Assembly (NCBI GenBank): GCA_014898425.1
Contig: RCSZ01000003.1
Location: 682,001-746,000 of the forward strand
Direction: 5' to 3'
DNA: 64,000 bases
Source of the DNA: Botryotinia globosa
Taxonomy: Eukaryota; Ascomycota; Leotiomycetes; Helotiales; Sclerotiniaceae
Shown in pieces: positions 1 through 12,142 of this stretch. The translations under genes and the position numbers were made by a program. How positions within the stretch are numbered: the stretch's first letter is position 1; each line of letters starts with the position of its first letter. The notes beneath the pieces were generated by a model that was not told the DNA's origin, did not search any database, and worked only from the letters and a program-made list of their open reading frames with translations.

Positions 1-986
1 CTAAGCGAGAGTTTCTCATTTTTCGTATATATACAGTACTAATACCTCGCGGGCGACAAGAATATTAAGGAGGTAAACCTCCAATTAATAAATATTATAT
101 ACAAAATATAAGAAAAGTATTATATAAACTTGAAATTACAATTAATATATTAATTTCTATCGATTTTCAATAATTCAAAGAATATTAATTTTAATAAATT
201 TTTTGAATTTTTTAAATCTAATATATTGAAAACTAAAAAGAAAAAAGGAAGATTATTCATAATAGCAAAACTAAATACTATTTTATTATATTAATTATAT
301 AACTTAGTATTATCACTACATAATCACATAATTTAAATTAATCAAAAGATTTTTAATTAAAAAGTTAATAAATTCAATTATTTATTTATATTAAATATAT
401 TTGTTTATTATAAAGTTATATATATTGAGATAATTATATAAGTTTTATATAGTTAATAAAAAATAAGATTTATTATTAAAATAAATATTATAATTTAAAA
501 ATAAATTATTATTATTTTATTTAAAAATTGAAGATATATTATTATATATAGTTTTTATAGTGATATGCTATTATATTACATTTTATATAATACAAACATT
601 TTTTTCAAGATTTTCATAGCTACACTATACAAATCTTTTTTCTAAAATTTGTATTAGATAGAATCCTATTTTTCAGATATCGGCAAAATGATTCAAATGG
701 GCCTCGGTACATAAGCTCTTATCCGTTGAATGCTGCGAAGGATTGAGCGAACTATCATCCAAAGCAGTAAAGCGTGATGACGATATGACACGGCACTTTT
801 CTATCCGAACTCACTCAACTACACTCAACCACACTCAACTATGAGTACGGACTTATTAATGAGTCTAGAAGATGCCGATTATCCACAATCATACAAAATG
901 CCAATGTATAGACGTAGATCCCCCGCCCTCGATTCATTCTTCTTCAATAATCCTCATCTTGACAATTCTACTGTGATTCAAGATAG
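1..986. repeat. AT-rich, gene-free left edge
   Basis: Roughly positions 60-660 are almost entirely A and T, with many stops in every frame and no open frame of useful length. After about 690 the base composition returns to normal and leads into the promoter of the transporter at 987. In filamentous ascomycetes such blocks are usually relics of transposons mutated by RIP (C to T in repeats). I see no recognisable transposon protein or terminal repeat, so this identity is inferred from composition alone. The short repeats of ACTCAAC near 816-840 belong to the promoter side. Confidence 0.5.
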
Positions 987-2726
987 ATGGATCGAATAAA
1001 GCGCGTCCTGTCAAGGCCAAATGCGAAGCCATACCGCACAAAACATATCAACGATGACCAACCATATATAAACGAAGATGGGCATCTGGATTTTGGACCA
1101 GGGGACATCGAGAATCCAAAGAATTGGTCGACCACGAGACGATGGTATATTACCATGGTAGCAATTTTGCTCGTCTTAAATGCAACTTTTGCATCGTCAA
1201 GTCCATCGGGATGTTTGACAGGAATCGAGGAAGAATTTGATATCTCTGCTGAAGTTTCAGCGTTGGTCATCTCGGTTTTCCTCCTGGGATACTGCTTTGG
1301 ACCTTTGTTCTGGGCTCCATTATCAGAATTCTTTGGACGAAGATGGATCTTTTATATCTCGTTTACCTTGTATCTGGCATTCAATTTCCTCTGTGCTTTC
1401 GCCAATAATTTCGCAGCTCTCTTGATAGGACGATTCATAACCGGTACCATGGCTAGTTCGTCGATTTCGAATGCGCCTGGAGTTCTCGCCGACATTTGGG
1501 GTCCTGTGGAAAGAGGAAACGCAATAGTTTTGTTCTCAGTGATGACCTACGCTGGTCCAGCCTTGGGTCCTGTCATCTCTGGCTTTCTCGAATTGACGAA
1601 AAATTGGAGGTGGAATTTTTACGTCATCTTATGGTTTGCGGGTATCACCGAATGCCTGATGTTTACCATACCAGAGACTTTACCTTTAAAAATTTTAGTA
1701 AATAAAGGTAGGAGAATAAGGGCATTGAAAATTCCAGGTTATGAAAATGTCAGGGCTCCGGCCGAAGATAGCGATCGCACATTATGGCACCTTTTCAAGG
1801 TCGCACTCATTCGACCATGGCAAATCCTCGTCGACCCGATCTCGTTCGCCGTTGCGGTTTACTTATCTGTCGTGTATGCTCTGTTGTATATGCTGTTCAC
1901 CATATATCCCATCATCTTCCAAGAGAAGCGTGGTTGGAACTCCGGTGTGGGACAACTACCATTGATTGGTGCAATTATTGGAGCCTTAATAGGAGGTGTT
2001 GCCATCTTCATGGTGTCTTATCGCGATAGAAAAAGGCTGGAAGCCGGCCATATTGGAGTAGCAGAGGATCGTTTACCAGTCGCAATGGTTGGTGGAATCA
2101 TGTTTCCAATCACCATGTTTTGGTTCGCGTGGTCTGGAAATTATAATGAGGTGCACTGGATTGTTCCCACTCTTGGAGGAGCATTCCTCTCCACAGCAAT
2201 TCTTCTCATTTTTGTCGCCTATCTGAACTATCTGACTGATACATACCTTATGTATGCCGCGAGTGCCGTTGCTGCGAATACTGTTTGCAGATCGGCAGCT
2301 GGCGCCGCAGCTCCATTATTTACATCATATATGTTCGATGCTCTCGGCGTCGGCGGTGGTGGCTCACTAATCGGTGGAATTGCCATTCTTCTCGCCCCGA
2401 TCCCCTTCTTATTTTATAAATATGGTGCAGCCATACGAGAACGATCTAAATTCGCACCCACGCCTACGAAGAAACCTTCCAATGGAGGAGATGTCGGCAA
2501 TGAAAAAAATGGCGAGACCACCCAACCCTCGCCAGATAGAACGACTCAAGGTAGGACCAGTATTATCTCTGAGTCATCATCAAGTATAGCAAGCATGCCG
2601 GCTTCCCCTCGTGAAGATACTTATCATCAAGAAGGATACATCGAGGAGGGAATGGGATTTGGGCGTGTAGCACTCCCTAGTGATACGAGAGCACACGATG
2701 CTGGACAGCTTGCGAGCGAGAATTAA
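987..2726 (+). CDS. MFS transporter, DHA1 drug/polyamine antiporter type
   Basis: An uninterrupted 579-residue frame encodes a major facilitator superfamily transporter, probably a plasma-membrane proton antiporter exporting drugs, polyamines or other toxic compounds. A charged N-terminal tail of about 50 residues (with DIENPKNW, typical of fungal DHA1 proteins) precedes about twelve hydrophobic segments. The loop after the second segment has PLSEFFGRR, matching MFS motif A. The fifth-segment region has AGPALGPVISGF, matching the antiporter motif C. The C-terminal tail of about 100 residues is hydrophilic and rich in Ser, Thr and Pro. The length is a little above the usual 480-550 because of this tail. 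No introns are needed. The nearest gene on the right is more than 2 kb away, so nothing in context suggests a cluster. The substrate cannot be deduced from sequence. Confidence 0.9.
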   Translation: MDRIKRVLSRPNAKPYRTKHINDDQPYINEDGHLDFGPGDIENPKNWSTTRRWYITMVAILLVLNATFASSSPSGCLTGIEEEFDISAEVSALVISVFLLGYCFGPLFWAPLSEFFGRRWIFYISFTLYLAFNFLCAFANNFAALLIGRFITGTMASSSISNAPGVLADIWGPVERGNAIVLFSVMTYAGPALGPVISGFLELTKNWRWNFYVILWFAGITECLMFTIPETLPLKILVNKGRRIRALKIPGYENVRAPAEDSDRTLWHLFKVALIRPWQILVDPISFAVAVYLSVVYALLYMLFTIYPIIFQEKRGWNSGVGQLPLIGAIIGALIGGVAIFMVSYRDRKRLEAGHIGVAEDRLPVAMVGGIMFPITMFWFAWSGNYNEVHWIVPTLGGAFLSTAILLIFVAYLNYLTDTYLMYAASAVAANTVCRSAAGAAAPLFTSYMFDALGVGGGGSLIGGIAILLAPIPFLFYKYGAAIRERSKFAPTPTKKPSNGGDVGNEKNGETTQPSPDRTTQGRTSIISESSSSIASMPASPREDTYHQEGYIEEGMGFGRVALPSDTRAHDAGQLASEN

Positions 2727-5128
2727 CAAGTGAGAAGCGGAAGGTAGAATGTGGAGCGTGTAATTGTTAGAAATGTTTTGCATGATCGTACTTAACGCGG
2801 AGCAAATGTGGAATATCCAAGGCATGGCGATGGCGTTTTGTCATGAATTTGAAAGCTAATGTAAACTTGGAGATGAATATATGATTTGTTTCAGCTTCTG
2901 TGTAGTTATCGTGGTGAAGTGAGTTTAAGAAGAATTCCGGCAAGAAATGAGAGGGACCGATGGATGTTGTCTATGGTGTATCGTGTCAGTGGGGCATTCA
3001 GCATGCGAGTCATAAATCCTTCTACACCCGGCCTCATCACTCGCCGCACATCTCTTTCCACCCACACCCCACAAGTAGAATTTCTAGACGGCGTATCCGA
3101 ATCCACATGATAATGCCAACCCGATCATACACTATCTACCTAGGAGAGGAAAAAACGCGCAGTCTTGATATCCAGCGCGAGCTTCCCGATAGATATATTA
3201 TCGATCGCGGTAAGTAGGTATTTCAAGCGCCCCAATCTTTTGCAATTAAATGAATTGCACAGGGAGACCCCATATTATGAGACCTTCTGATGAGCAGTCT
3301 TTAAATTCGCGGAAGGCTATACGATCCGTATGATAAGTTGATAGGACCATCATTGGGGTTTTGAAAGACGCGAGCTCAAATTCGTGTGATGTTGGTTTCT
3401 CTTCGTTTTTTCACGAACAGATCCGCAGACTGAGATGTCTTTTTTCTCTTTCCAGTTTGTATGTTTCGCGAATGAAGTGGGGGGTTTCCGGGGGTCTTCG
3501 CGTATGTACATGTGTATGTGTAGATGAGCTTGAGAGCCCCCGGGTGATTCAAGGAGAGGATGTGGTTCTCGATTTGCCGTGCTGTGTGTTTTGGCTTGTC
3601 GGTCGGCTTGGGTGAGTGTTTGGAAATGTGTTTTTCCTTTTCTCAGGGGGAGGGGGCAGATTTACTTCGGGATTTGCGGCTCGTGGGAATGAATTCGGGT
3701 CGAGTGTTGGAGTGAGTTACTTCTTCAGACAGAAGCTCAAACAGAAGCTGGAAAACTTGTAATCAGCAGGAATATACAAATACTCCCCATCTAATCCCAT
3801 GAAAACACTAACCCTTTTGCATCTTCCGAGAAGCATTCTTATAATACCCGATATCAATTTAGTGAAAAGATCTATAATCTCCTTGAACAGGCGTGGTTTC
3901 CCCATCTTGCAGATACGCAATCCGCAATCGAGTAATCATGTGAGCAGCATACTTTCCAGCTTCTTCCCTGGGCGGACGCTGTTCCGGATACTATTTTCAT
4001 CGAATCCTTATATTCTCTACTCGCATATTCTCGTATCTTCATCTAAGACCCATATGGGTGGTGGAGTTTCCTGTGAAACGTTGTACATGTAATTAGTATA
4101 TGCAATTCGTCTCGCATCACCTTCGCAATTTCTTTTCCTTTTCGAAACTCACGGCAAGTTTTGTTGAAGCCTTGCTCCTGTAGGTAGTTCATCCTATCCT
4201 CCATTTCGTCAGAGCTAGGCTTATGGATATACAAGCATCCTCTCATTTAACCTCTTTATTGAATCCTGCCCTTTCTGGCCTACAGTTTACATCTATATTC
4301 TTGCATCGTTTTTATATACAAAAATGGCTATGATCCAAACATCATCAGCTTCTGATAAACTTCAATACTTATCGGGCGACATATTGGTTTGCATCTAGTT
4401 GACTAGTTTTCTGAAGACCAAGTGGGTTGAAAGGCTAGACTTTTGTGGATAGAATATTGTAAGACTTACATCTAAATTGAAAAGTAAAGCCCTGTTACTC
4501 AGCTTGTGGCTGGATGTCGCTTGAGAATCTAGATAGTTTATCGATACCTCTAGAGATGTCTGAATAGTGTATGCCCTTGAAAATGATCTGGTGCTTTCAA
4601 GGTTTGGTGTTGTTTTTATCGATGCAGGCGACAGCTCTCTTGCCCGGGTTCATGTGATTTTGTCAAATTCTTTTGGGCGGACAAATTTTGAGTGATTGGG
4701 GAATCGTGAAAAAGGATTGGTGAGTAGATTATTCTTCAGAATATTGGGACTGACATGCTAGATTGCTCTGCTCTTGAAGGTTATGATACTTTACGATATC
4801 ACCCTATCCCAAGTAACCGTGTGATCGTTCTACCAGACATGGGAATTTTGGATTAGATATAATTTTGGTGATTGATTGAGTAAGTGAATTGGGGATGACG
4901 AGGCTAAATCTATGAGCCTCGTGGGTATGTATTCTTACAAACATTCCTTACAGTCTTATATCGATTCACCAATGGATATTGAAAGGAAGAATTCTCAATG
5001 GAACAAGCCGATGAGACTAATTTCACAATTCTGTCACCTGGTTTGGCGCACTCGGAAGAGCACATAAAACCTCCTTATAATATTCATAAAGCCATCTCTA
5101 TCAACATTTACGACAGACAAAACTCGCA
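2727..5128. other. Intergenic, nothing recognised
   Basis: About 2.4 kb between two plus-strand genes. Short open frames here do not resemble proteins and no splice-linked exons could be joined convincingly. It must hold the 3' UTR of the transporter and the promoter of the next gene. A 4.9-5.1 kb stretch with CT/CA-rich sequence leads into the ATG at 5129. Confidence 0.5.
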
Positions 5129-5959
5129 ATGTCTTCGCCCGAGAAAGCCATCGAAACTCTAGCTGGCAAGGTCAACCAACTTCGTGGCCTCTACGGCTTC
5201 GAGACGGTCAAATATTTCACATCTCCGCCCAACGAAGATATTTTTATGCGTTTGTCCGACCATGAAAGTAGTGATTGCGGAGTTACCGCACACATGGGGT
5301 TGAAAGATGGCTGCTTTGGACTTAGGGGTTGTCCAGTGTTCAATAATCGGGTTGACCTACTTGGGAGACGGGGATCGAAAGCTGATCTATATTTTCAGAT
5401 CATTAAATGGTTTCAGGTATGTCAAAGAAGTAGTTGGACGAGTATCGTGAGATTATAATCTCATGCCGACGGATAATTTTTAGGACAATAGCGCGAGGCT
5501 ACCCATGAGTTACAAAGACGAAAAACTTTATATTACTCTAAAGGCGAAGATACAATCCCCGGAATCTCAAGATCAGCAATTTGCGGAAGAATACGAAGCT
5601 TTCCTCAACGACAAAGCTAAGATCCGCCTTCATACTGCGTCGCAGGACCGAGTCGGGGTCGTTGTTTCTGAGACCAAATTGGAGTCTAGTAACTCTAGTG
5701 ATATAGCACAGGTAATTTCATCACTCTCAGTATTAGATTTCTCTTTATATGATATGCAAGGCTAATAAGTTGCACAAATTTGTTACAGCTCGATACCACC
5801 GACAACAATAACGGACGGGGAATAAAGAGGGATAGAGAGGAAGACGCGGATATGCCTGATGGCGATGTGGAAGTACCACGAAAGCTAAGCAAACAAGGAA
5901 GAAAGAGAGCAGCAAGAAGAGCGAAAGTAATCGCGGTCGTGGCAGAGTCCCAATATTAG
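5129..5959 (+). CDS. Hypothetical protein with basic C-terminus, three exons
   Basis: Three exons join in frame: 5129-5416, 5484-5711 and 5789-5959, giving 228 residues. Intron 1 starts GTATGT and ends TTTTAG. Intron 2 starts GTAATT, has a GGCTAATAA branch-like site and ends TTACAG. Both introns are phase 0. I do not recognise the product and see no signal peptide or membrane segment. The middle is hydrophilic. The last 40 residues are highly charged: an acidic stretch (REEDADMPDGDVE) is followed by a basic one (RKLSKQGRKRAARRAK) that could be a nuclear localisation signal, which is inference only. The leader before the ATG is CA-rich and ends CTCGCAATG, a plausible fungal start. Confidence 0.65.
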
Positions 5960-6982
5960 TCCACGAAAAGATCATCGTGGGGTTCGGCACCAGGGTTTGT
6001 CAGTGTTGTTTTGCTGTTAGCTGGGGATAATTGATATCGTTTCAGTCTCTGAGCTCTTACTGCGATAAGGACTGATAATTTCATAATTAAATTGATGTTT
6101 AGTGATTGGTAGTTCTCTTGAGATAGTAATGGACATTACAAGTTCAAGATTGAGCAGCGGGCAGCGGGGGTCATCACATTTGTAGCATATATTTCAATAT
6201 TCTATCATATTCCTTTTTTGAACATTGCGTGACTTTGATCATATTAGCACTAAGTAACTACTTCTACCACAAATACAAGCCCGTTCTCTTCATTAATCTT
6301 ATCTCTGTGGTGTCCTTCAGGAATTAGAATACTTCCCCTTTCATACCTCGGATAATATCACAAGCCGAAGTTTACCCGTGATTTATGTGCATTCGAATGG
6401 TTTTATGTTCCATGGAAATATATCCTGTGAATAAACCTTGTTAATGTTGCTGATTCAGAACTTGAGATGCATATTTTTGTTCATCTCTGGATACTAATTT
6501 TGGGAAAGCTGCGAATTTTAACGATACTGCGATTATGCTGAGCTTGTTCCATTTCATCACTTGGGCATTGAAAGAGCTTGGAAGACGGAAATTATTATAT
6601 TGAATCACAAGATAATTTTGTCACAGTACGGGAATTAAACTACAAGAGCATGCACATTTACCTTTCACGTGGGATATAAATTGGCAGATAAGTTTTTTAG
6701 TTAGGTAGTATTGATATTCCTCTTATCCTAGCAAAAGTCTGTCAATTGAGTAGACTATGAGATCCCGTCACTCAACGATGACAGTTGAAATCTTGATTGA
6801 TTTCAACTCCGCCAACCCTTCCCCTCAGACCAAACATCAATATGTTGACTGAATTTCCTCAAATCCCGCTACATGGCTCCAGAAACCAATAATTGTAGCC
6901 CCGGGGCTTTTCCGAAAGTTGAGCTTCGGCTATGAGTACGATCCTCCACATCACCACGAGTAATGTAGGCTTGTTGATTTGC
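5960..6982. other. Intergenic between convergent genes
   Basis: About 1 kb between the 3' ends of a plus-strand and a minus-strand gene. No coding potential, RNA gene or repeat was recognised. Confidence 0.5.
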
Positions 6983-7353
6983 TTATTGTAAGAGATCCTT
7001 GGCTTCCATATCCTACATGTGCTTATGTTAGTACAATGTTATATTTCAAGCTGAAGCTAAAGCTGTGGATTGTGGAATCTTACCTTGAACCATTCAACAA
7101 GCTTGACACGAGCATTGACAATTGCATCGTTTTGTCTATAGAAAGCGCCATTCTCATCGCTTCTAAACTCAGGACCGTCTTCAAAAATAGAGAGGCTGCC
7201 GTGGACACTCATGATGGCGGTATGGATATTTCGATCGGTGTAATGGATAGTATCCGGAGCATCAGTGAGCTTGAGAAGAATAGTGATTCGGTATTGGGAG
7301 CGGAAGTAGTCTTCTTCTCTGATCAAGTTTTGGTACTGAATTGGGCACATCAT
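6983..7353 (-). CDS. Small hypothetical protein, two exons
   Basis: Exon 1 is 7353-7084 (90 codons) and exon 2 is 7012-6983, giving 99 residues. The 71-nt intron between them has a GTAAGA donor, a perfect TACTAAC branch site and a TGTAG acceptor, and it keeps the frame, ending in DMEAKDLLQ and a stop. That splice structure is the main evidence that the gene is real. The protein begins MMCPIQYQNL and shows no signal peptide, membrane segment or motif I can name. Its alternating hydrophobic pattern (YRITILLKLT, IHTAIMSVHG) suggests a small globular alpha/beta fold. The leader upstream of the ATG is CA-rich with no other ATG close by. The function is unknown. Confidence 0.55.
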
Positions 7354-10300
7354 ATTTGCAGTTGTGTGATGATGAAAATTGTTTTGAAGGTTTGAGTAGT
7401 GATTTGGTGGTGAGGTAATTTGTTTGATGACTTTGGATTCTCGATGTCTTTAGAAGTTGGATGGAGAAGTAAATTGCAAGATACAAGATTCAGAAGATGT
7501 TGGAGGGCAGCAGGGTTGGATACTTAAGTACCTAGTAGAAGGGGCTTTCAAACTGATGAAAACTGAGCCAGCGCGGTATCTACACGCAAACCGTACCAGA
7601 TTACAAAGACTGACAAAAGTACGGTAAATGAGATGAGTATAAATCATCTTGGTGCGGTATGACCGTATTTAGAATATTGGAGATACGGTATCGCGCTCTC
7701 GTTGATTCACGCTTCAACATTATGTATCTTGACCAAAATCCAAGCAAGGACATTCACATCATCAGATATGTTCGGAGTGTCAATGTCAATGTCCTCGTCA
7801 TTTTCATAATGCTGAGTAAATGAGTTGCCACATGACAGACCTTGAAGCTCTGGCTTTGGTAGTGGGATAGAAAATGTACTTGAATTAGCCAAGAAATTTC
7901 AATCACATGATCGGATGAGAATATACTTAGATATCATCGCCACTGTGTGCCTCAAGACTTTCTTGCTAGACCCCTCACGGAATATGTACTCATTCGAATC
8001 GGCCAGCAATCAGAATTGACTTAGGAACTACCTTTTGACCTTGTTTCGAAATTTCAATAGAGTCCCGTATTAACGTTTTGTTCATAATCTGCATTATAGT
8101 GAACTTCTGTTGTGTTACTCGACTTCAGATCCGTCAAATTGCGGGGTAATTAAAATGGGGCTAGGTTATAAGCGAATGTGGACGAGACGAGAACAACGAC
8201 GTCGGTCAGCGAAAAAGTCTTCATTTGCGTTGCCCACCAAAGAAATGATATAGCATATGAGACAATTATTATTGTATTGTATTTCTATTCTAAAGAGGTC
8301 ACTTACAGCGAGAAAGCTCATATGTGCGAAGCATCTGGTCCAACGTTTTATCATGTGAACGGCATGTTCCTCGACATTGTATGAAGACGGATTCAAGCGA
8401 GTTCGCCTGTTAGTGATACATATATCAAAATAAAGCGATATTCATCAAATATTATAGAAGTAGTATAAGACAATAATCTAGTACCTTGCATCAAGGCCAT
8501 CGACCCCTTTGGAGAGAGCGAATTTCCTTGGTTTGGTCGCGTTGTGCTTTCATCTCAGGATGCATGCCTCTCTTTCCCTTGCAGTGTTCAGTTTGTTTAG
8601 CTTGCTTTCAATCTGTGCTTCCATTTTTTTTACGTTTATTTATTAGTTTATTGTGGGTCTTGTGATTTCCAGTTGTCGTCTCATAATTTCTACATTTATT
8701 GCACTTTTCCCTTGATTCTTAAATAGTATCACTACACTGGCGTTCAATGATCGTTTCAAGCATCTCAGAGACTTCATCTCGCTGGCTTCTCTGTATTCTC
8801 ACGCTGCATCACATAATCGACAACATAAATGCCTTGCTGAGAGCAAACTAGTAAAACTCTTACACAGATTTCTGCCTGTCATGTGGAAAAAGATGGATGA
8901 CCGTACAAAAGCGTATTGAAGATATCTGGGTCGATGAGTCCTTAAACAGCATCAGGTTATTTGATTACATATCAATGATAATGACCGTAGTCTTTATTTA
9001 TCTTTGACACCGTAGCATCTATACCACACATCGTACCGTACCTCCGGTTGCTTACGGCACCATCAAGCAGTGATGTTCGCGTGATCACCATCGAGATAAA
9101 TAACTTCAAAAAGATCTAAAGAAATAGACTGCTGCTCTTCTACCCTAGCTGTACTAGAATACACAGAAGTACGGCTAAATTAATCGAGCGTAAAAATGTG
9201 ATTAGCTTACAGTGACCGTATCAACACCACAGTGGGAATATGGATTGGGAATAAGTCTAAATTCCGTCTCAATTTGAACCACATTGCCCAAAGGCAAAGG
9301 TGATCACATCATGAAATGTCAGATTTTTTCTCTTTGCTGTCACCATAAAGATGGAGAACTTAGTACCGTACCATGACTACTGTAGTATTGCTTAAGAGAC
9401 TAATAGTTAAAATGACGAAACTTGATTGATGTAGTAGGTAGTTATAGTTCCGAGGTCTAGCGCTTGCGCGAGCGCCCTTAAATGATCCTTAGCCTGAGAG
9501 GGCCTTCTATGAAACGTTTTCGCGTGTATAAATCTTTATAATTCGGGTTCAATTGATGACTAAAGTCACATGTGCGCAGTATCTGGGACTCGGGGTGGCC
9601 CGCTAGACGACAAAAGAGCGTGCCCAGCATATTCCATCTGCCCCCTCGCCCGGCACCTCTTCGATCATATAATCTTTGGTTTTGTGATCAGAGCTTCAGT
9701 CATTCAAAATCACTACAATTCATAGTCGGCTTCCTTGCCTTTGAAACCTTTCATCTGATTTTCGGATTCAGCCAAGTTGTCAACAATTGTTGAATGACTG
9801 TAAACTGTGTCCTGAGATCTTTTCACTTCCATTTATTGTACTAATTTTTATTGATGTATGCCGTACCGGGCAGAAGTGAAGACTGATTAAAGCTGAAAGT
9901 ACACCATGTAGTCCAGTATCCTTTTGGTACCGAGTAGACGAGAAAAATAGTTAGAATCACCCCGTGCATCAAGGCCCGAAGAGATCATTGATCTTCAGAG
10001 CGAAGAACGTTGATGCTAGTCAGCGAGAATAATATCTACCGAAGATCAATTAAGCTTATATTATGCCTCTGGGGGAAGCTAACTTCTTCCCTCATGATAA
10101 TTTTCTTAGTAGAGTGCCCATGTCGAACTTTTGATGTCATTTACGTGAATTTCCTTGAAATGTAAAACTCTCCATGGAAAATTAAAACCATTTGATTACT
10201 CCAAATTAATATTATACCTGTTGGCAGCTTCGATAAAGCCTGTTTCACATTATCATACATCTTTCTTGTCATAATATTGTGGCAATGAAGAGCGGAGATA

Positions 10301-12142
10301 GATTAGGATTAATTGTGTCGGATGTAGAGGAATTCTTACTACCTCGCTTGTTGGTAGTATTAATATTAAATTAATCCAGTTTTAATAAAAAAGAGAAGTA
10401 CTTGTGGTGCAGCGGTTAAGCTTGACAGCTTAACAAACACCGATCTCGCCAATTGGTGACACCGCTCTATACGTCCCAACTGAATTGTCCGAGGATAGAC
10501 TGGCTACCTACTTGTAGGTATGATCTGCCCACCTAGTGGGTATGTTCAGATTAACTTCTGCGTTCAGAATTAGGATGGTTTATGTTCAGATTTAGGGTGC
10601 ACTAATCAATTATATGCACAGAGAGAAAGCAGCTACTTCTTTATTTTTTTTTACTTTCCCCCAAATTATTTTACCAAAACCAATGAGATATGTGTTTTAT
10701 CCTATTGTGCTAATTAATAGATAGAGCCGCCTGAAAATGAATTCAAGGAATCGATCCGTCATCAGTCTGTCCATTCTCATTTTTATACTGGCATCAATTG
10801 GATGTAAATTTTGTTAAGACCATCGATTAATCGCTTCATTAATGATTCCTTGATCGCGGAGAGGACGAATCTGGGCAGGATCCACTTAATTAAGGCTACC
10901 CTACCCTAGGTAGTTATTAGATATTGTTCAGTCCCACTTATTACCCAACTTCATGGTCTAATTTTTGTGGGACTTTATATCACTTAATGGCGACTACAAT
11001 CTCATCCATAGCACACTCGGATGTGCAATTCACTACTAGTGAATTTAAATTAAACTCTTTCCAAATTCAAAGATTGATAGTAACATTGATGATGTCGATA
11101 CTATTTCAATACTCTTTCGATACAAAAACGCAGAACTCCCCTACAATCATAAAGTCACAAGACTGAATAGTGTTCGTTTCTACGCCCATCAAACATGGTC
11201 TGTGAATCCTTTCGAGTGACTTTTTGAGACCTGTGAAAAGCATCTTTATCCTATACTTAGACCCCTGATTCGTGTCTATGTTCTAGTTCTTTACAATTTC
11301 GTCGCGAAAGATGAGTGTGCTATCTTTGGCTGGTTTTCTACAACATTCATGGCCAGCTGTCCCATCAGTCTTCCTCCCCAAGAGATGCCTACCCCTATAG
11401 CACAGTTATTATACTCTCTTGGAGTTAATGAATGTGGAGAATCTTTCGTCAATCATGCTGCTGCTGCTTAACATCCAGATTCACTCTAGATAGATAATGC
11501 CTGGTCACTTCCAATCTTTGAAGAAAAGACCTCCAAGTTATCTCAAAGTCACTATAAATTTGAAAGTCAGATTCACAGTACTTGATCTCAAAGCCTGTTT
11601 CAATAGATTTCCTCGAATCGATCCATCCTTTCAGTGTTTCTTCCGTCTTGCCTTCTCAAACTTTGTCTTCATGGTACTGTACTGTAAGTGTAGGTAGATT
11701 TTCTATAGCTCTTAGGATTAGCAACTGTTGCTTCCTACCAGCTAGCAGTTGTCTTAATTTTCTCGAAAACTGTCTCGAATGCGTTCATATTTGCATGCAA
11801 GCACTTTAGAAGTATGCACTGGATGTCAAACAAAAGATTCTCGTAATTTCAGCTTCAATGCTTTGATATTGGGGGGTGAATTCGTGCCGCATGTAATCAA
11901 AATTCACTCGCAGGCCGCAGCTTTCAATTTCCTTGATTTTTCATCAACAAACCGGGAAAAGCCGCTTCTCTCTTTAAAAGATTTTCTCCCGACTCCTCGT
12001 TTATACAGCAGTCTCTTCAAAAGTCGCATCCTTCTTTTGCTCTCCCCTTTCAAACACATCAGCAGCGCTGGACAGCAGAATACTTTCCTTTCTGGGGAGC
12101 TTTGTTTAGCAAGTATTGCACTCTATCAGAACACAGTTCATC
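7354..12142. other. Long gene-poor spacer
   Basis: Nearly 4.8 kb with no gene I can support. Between about 7.6 and 9.9 kb the hexamer ACCGTA or its complement TACGGT occurs repeatedly (for example near 7618, 7652, 7684, 8984, 9035, 9211 and 9364). Around 10405-10450 there is a tRNA-like box A followed by a weak box B-like stretch, listed separately. A 40-codon frame from 11349 (MASCPISLPPQEM...) looks faintly protein-like but has no supporting splice or neighbour. The last 150 bases form the leader of the gene at 12143. Confidence 0.5.
10400..10460 (+). other. tRNA-like or SINE-like fragment
   Basis: TGGTGCAGCGGTTA at about 10405-10418 fits the polymerase III box A consensus TRGCNNAGYNGG well, apart from T for C at the fourth base. 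About 25-30 bases downstream, CACCGATCTCGCC partly resembles a degraded box B (GGTTCGANTCC). The expected acceptor-stem pairing of a functional tRNA could not be built. It could be a tRNA pseudogene, the head of a tRNA-derived SINE, or chance. Confidence 0.2.

Noticed and set aside
12116..12142. Nine extra in-frame codons upstream of the ATG at 12143
   Set aside because: They depend on a non-ATG start; the ATG at 12143 has a good context and the upstream sequence looks like a leader.
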